A stretch of DNA of 64,000 bases from Algibacter pacificus (lineage in GTDB: Bacteria > Bacteroidota > Bacteroidia > Flavobacteriales > Flavobacteriaceae): the NCBI RefSeq assembly GCF_008033385.1, contig NZ_VOGY01000003.1, forward strand, positions 1-64,000, in the 5' to 3' direction. Positions within the stretch are counted from its first letter, which is position 1, and every line of letters starts with the position of its first letter. The notes under the pieces were generated by a model. It was given only the letters and a program-made list of their open reading frames with translations. It did not search any database and was not told the origin of the DNA. Shown here one piece after another: positions 63,048 to 64,000 of the stretch. A program made the translations under genes and the position numbers.

Positions 63048-63055
63048 TAACTTTG
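63048..63055 (+). promoter_or_regulatory. -7 box TAACTTTG of tatA
   Basis: TAACTTTG lies 19 bases before the tatA ATG at 63075, between the divergent peptidase gene and tatA. Confidence 0.55.
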
Positions 63056-63074
63056 CATAACAAAATTAAAAGTT

Positions 63075-63260
63075 ATGATATTATCAAACATATTTTTAGG
63101 CATGATTGGGCCAATGCAAATAGCGCTAATTGTAGTGATTGTTTTGCTTTTATTTGGCGGTAAAAAAATACCCGAATTAATGCGTGGCCTTGGTAGCGGT
63201 ATCAAAGAATTTAAAGATGCTAGCAAAGAAGAAGATCCTGCAGGTGAAAAAAAAGAATAA
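63075..63260 (+). CDS. tatA: Twin-arginine translocase subunit TatA/E
   Basis: 61 residues: one N-terminal span (MQIALIVVIVLLLFGGKKIPEL) with the hallmark F-G-x-K-x-P-E-L hinge, an amphipathic helix (GLGSGIKEFKDASKEED) and a charged tail. It is the pore-forming part of the Tat system for folded proteins. TatC is not seen nearby. The preceding short stretch (ILSNIFLGMIGP) is common in flavobacterial TatA. It ends at a bidirectional terminator shared with the convergent DUF4837 gene. Confidence 0.94.
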   Translation: MILSNIFLGMIGPMQIALIVVIVLLLFGGKKIPELMRGLGSGIKEFKDASKEEDPAGEKKE

Positions 63261-63283
63261 AACTCATTATAGTTTAAAAAAAA

Positions 63284-63311
63284 AGACCAATATTTTAATA
63301 AATATTGGTCT
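63284..63311. terminator. Bidirectional terminator between tatA and the DUF4837 gene
   Basis: Perfect 12-base stem AGACCAATATTT / AAATATTGGTCT with loop TAAT; T runs follow on both strands. It sits between two convergent genes. Confidence 0.88.
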
Positions 63312-63334
63312 TTTTTTATGTTCATATTTTATAC

Positions 63335-64000
63335 CTATTCTATTTTAATCGATTTAATTATAGCTTCAAGTTCTAGCATATAATTACGTTTATCGACAGA
63401 TGGTGCAAAAGCAAAACCTTCAACAACGACCCAACGTTTATTAATTTTATCTTCAATCACATAATTAATAAATGGTCCACCCATAAAATCGCCTTTTAAA
63501 TCCCATAATCCTTTAGTTTCAAAAGCGGGTTTATTATCTACTATCGTTTCACCATAAAAAGGCGTATAAGCATTCTCTGTAACCATATACGACTCTATTT
63601 TTTCACCATTAGCTTTTAATTCACCATCTTGTCTTCCACGAATGTATAACTCACCAACAGAATCTCTTACTTTTATTATTTGATTCACCACACTATCGTT
63701 TCTTTTTATGGCACTATATGGTAAAGTGTAAAGCATTAAATTATTGGTTCCTGTTGTAATTTCTTTTCTTATCCAGAAAAAATTATCACTCTCTTTTGCT
63801 ATTCTATAAATTGAAGGAAACTGGATAGTAAATCCTAACTTTTCTTGAATTGCAGTATAGTTATGCTTCGATTTACTCATTTGATTCATACGCTCATTAA
63901 GCTCTGTATTCCTAAAAACTTCTATAATTTTGGCTGAATTTTCATTAAGCGTACTTATAATCTCTTGTTTTGTTTTCCCCGAAATAGTAATCACCTTTTG
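63335..64000 (-). CDS. DUF4837 family lipoprotein, C-terminal part (runs off the window)
   Basis: 221 residues of a frame that stays open to the right window edge; the gene continues beyond 64000. Segments such as YTAIQEKLGFTIQFPSIYRI, DNFFWIRKEI, YIRGRQDGELK, ENAYTPFYGETIVDNKPAFE and GLWDLKGDFMGGPFINYVIED match DUF4837, a Bacteroidota family of about 330 residues with a lipoprotein signal, of unknown function. The apparent GTG at 63994 is not the real start, since the family's N-terminal third is missing. It converges on tatA, with a shared terminator at 63284. Confidence 0.82.
   Translation of the reverse strand, partial: QKVITISGKTKQEIISTLNENSAKIIEVFRNTELNERMNQMSKSKHNYTAIQEKLGFTIQFPSIYRIAKESDNFFWIRKEITTGTNNLMLYTLPYSAIKRNDSVVNQIIKVRDSVGELYIRGRQDGELKANGEKIESYMVTENAYTPFYGETIVDNKPAFETKGLWDLKGDFMGGPFINYVIEDKINKRWVVVEGFAFAPSVDKRNYMLELEAIIKSIKIE

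Noticed and set aside
1-64000. CRISPR arrays, prophage or rRNA operons
   Set aside because: No regularly spaced direct repeats, cas genes, phage structural genes or rRNA sequence were seen.

Overview
The window looks like chromosomal DNA of a marine-type member of the Flavobacteriaceae (Bacteroidota). The supporting signs are a strong AT bias, a SusC/SusD pair, several lineage-restricted families (DUF4292, DUF4254, DUF4837, DUF5687, DUF6341, DUF6427, DUF6909 by recognition), the absence of clear Shine-Dalgarno sites, and many TAnnTTTG elements (the Bacteroidota -7 promoter box) just upstream of genes. All product calls rest on reading the proteins; no database search was run.

Layout. 1-1 kb: the left edge holds the first bases of an IS3-like element inserted into rimK, leaving a 100-residue RimK stump next to its partner retropepsin-like protease gene. 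1-7.6 kb: housekeeping genes (uvrC, a patatin-type outer-membrane phospholipase, queD behind two tiny membrane-protein genes, a MATE exporter). 7.8 kb: tRNA-Ala(GGC). 8-24.6 kb: an accessory carbohydrate/phosphodiester region with a purple-acid-phosphatase-like enzyme, a glycerophosphodiester phosphodiesterase (GDPD), a membrane-spanning Reg_prop/Y_Y_Y/LuxR regulator, SusC, SusD, a GDPD-GH16 fusion lipoprotein, an endonuclease/exonuclease/phosphatase lipoprotein and a GH3 beta-glucosidase. I read this as a polysaccharide utilization locus for a beta-glucan that carries phosphodiester groups; this is the most novel element of the window. 24.7-31.2 kb: an envelope cluster (flippase, dut, sugar nucleotidyltransferase, TPR protein, DUF4292 lipoprotein, EnvC-like protein). 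31.2-31.75 kb: a YefM/YoeB toxin-antitoxin pair with a palindromic operator and an apparently leaderless promoter. 31.7-43 kb: an ABC exporter pair, DUF2059, a PaaE-like reductase, a P-loop kinase, an HPP protein, a heptosyltransferase-like GT9, DUF4254, upp, DUF6427, DUF6341, purD and a CapK-like adenylating enzyme.

43-60.3 kb is a long, tightly packed minus-strand exopolysaccharide operon of Wzx/Wzy type: DUF6909, Wzz, rfbB-A-C-D (dTDP-L-rhamnose), Wzx, O-acetyltransferase, pyruvyl transferase plus FrhB-like partner, glycosyltransferases, two O-antigen ligase/polymerase paralogues and a polyprenyl-phosphate glycosylphosphotransferase. After it come a GH3-type (auxin-responsive) acyl-amido synthetase, an M23 peptidase, tatA and the C-terminal part of a DUF4837 lipoprotein running off the right edge.

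Two small repeat families occur between genes: a long structured element (833-976 and 5384-5492) with conserved ends and variable hairpins, and a short TTTCCG hairpin (26721-26740 and 41712-41729). No CRISPR array, rRNA or prophage was seen.
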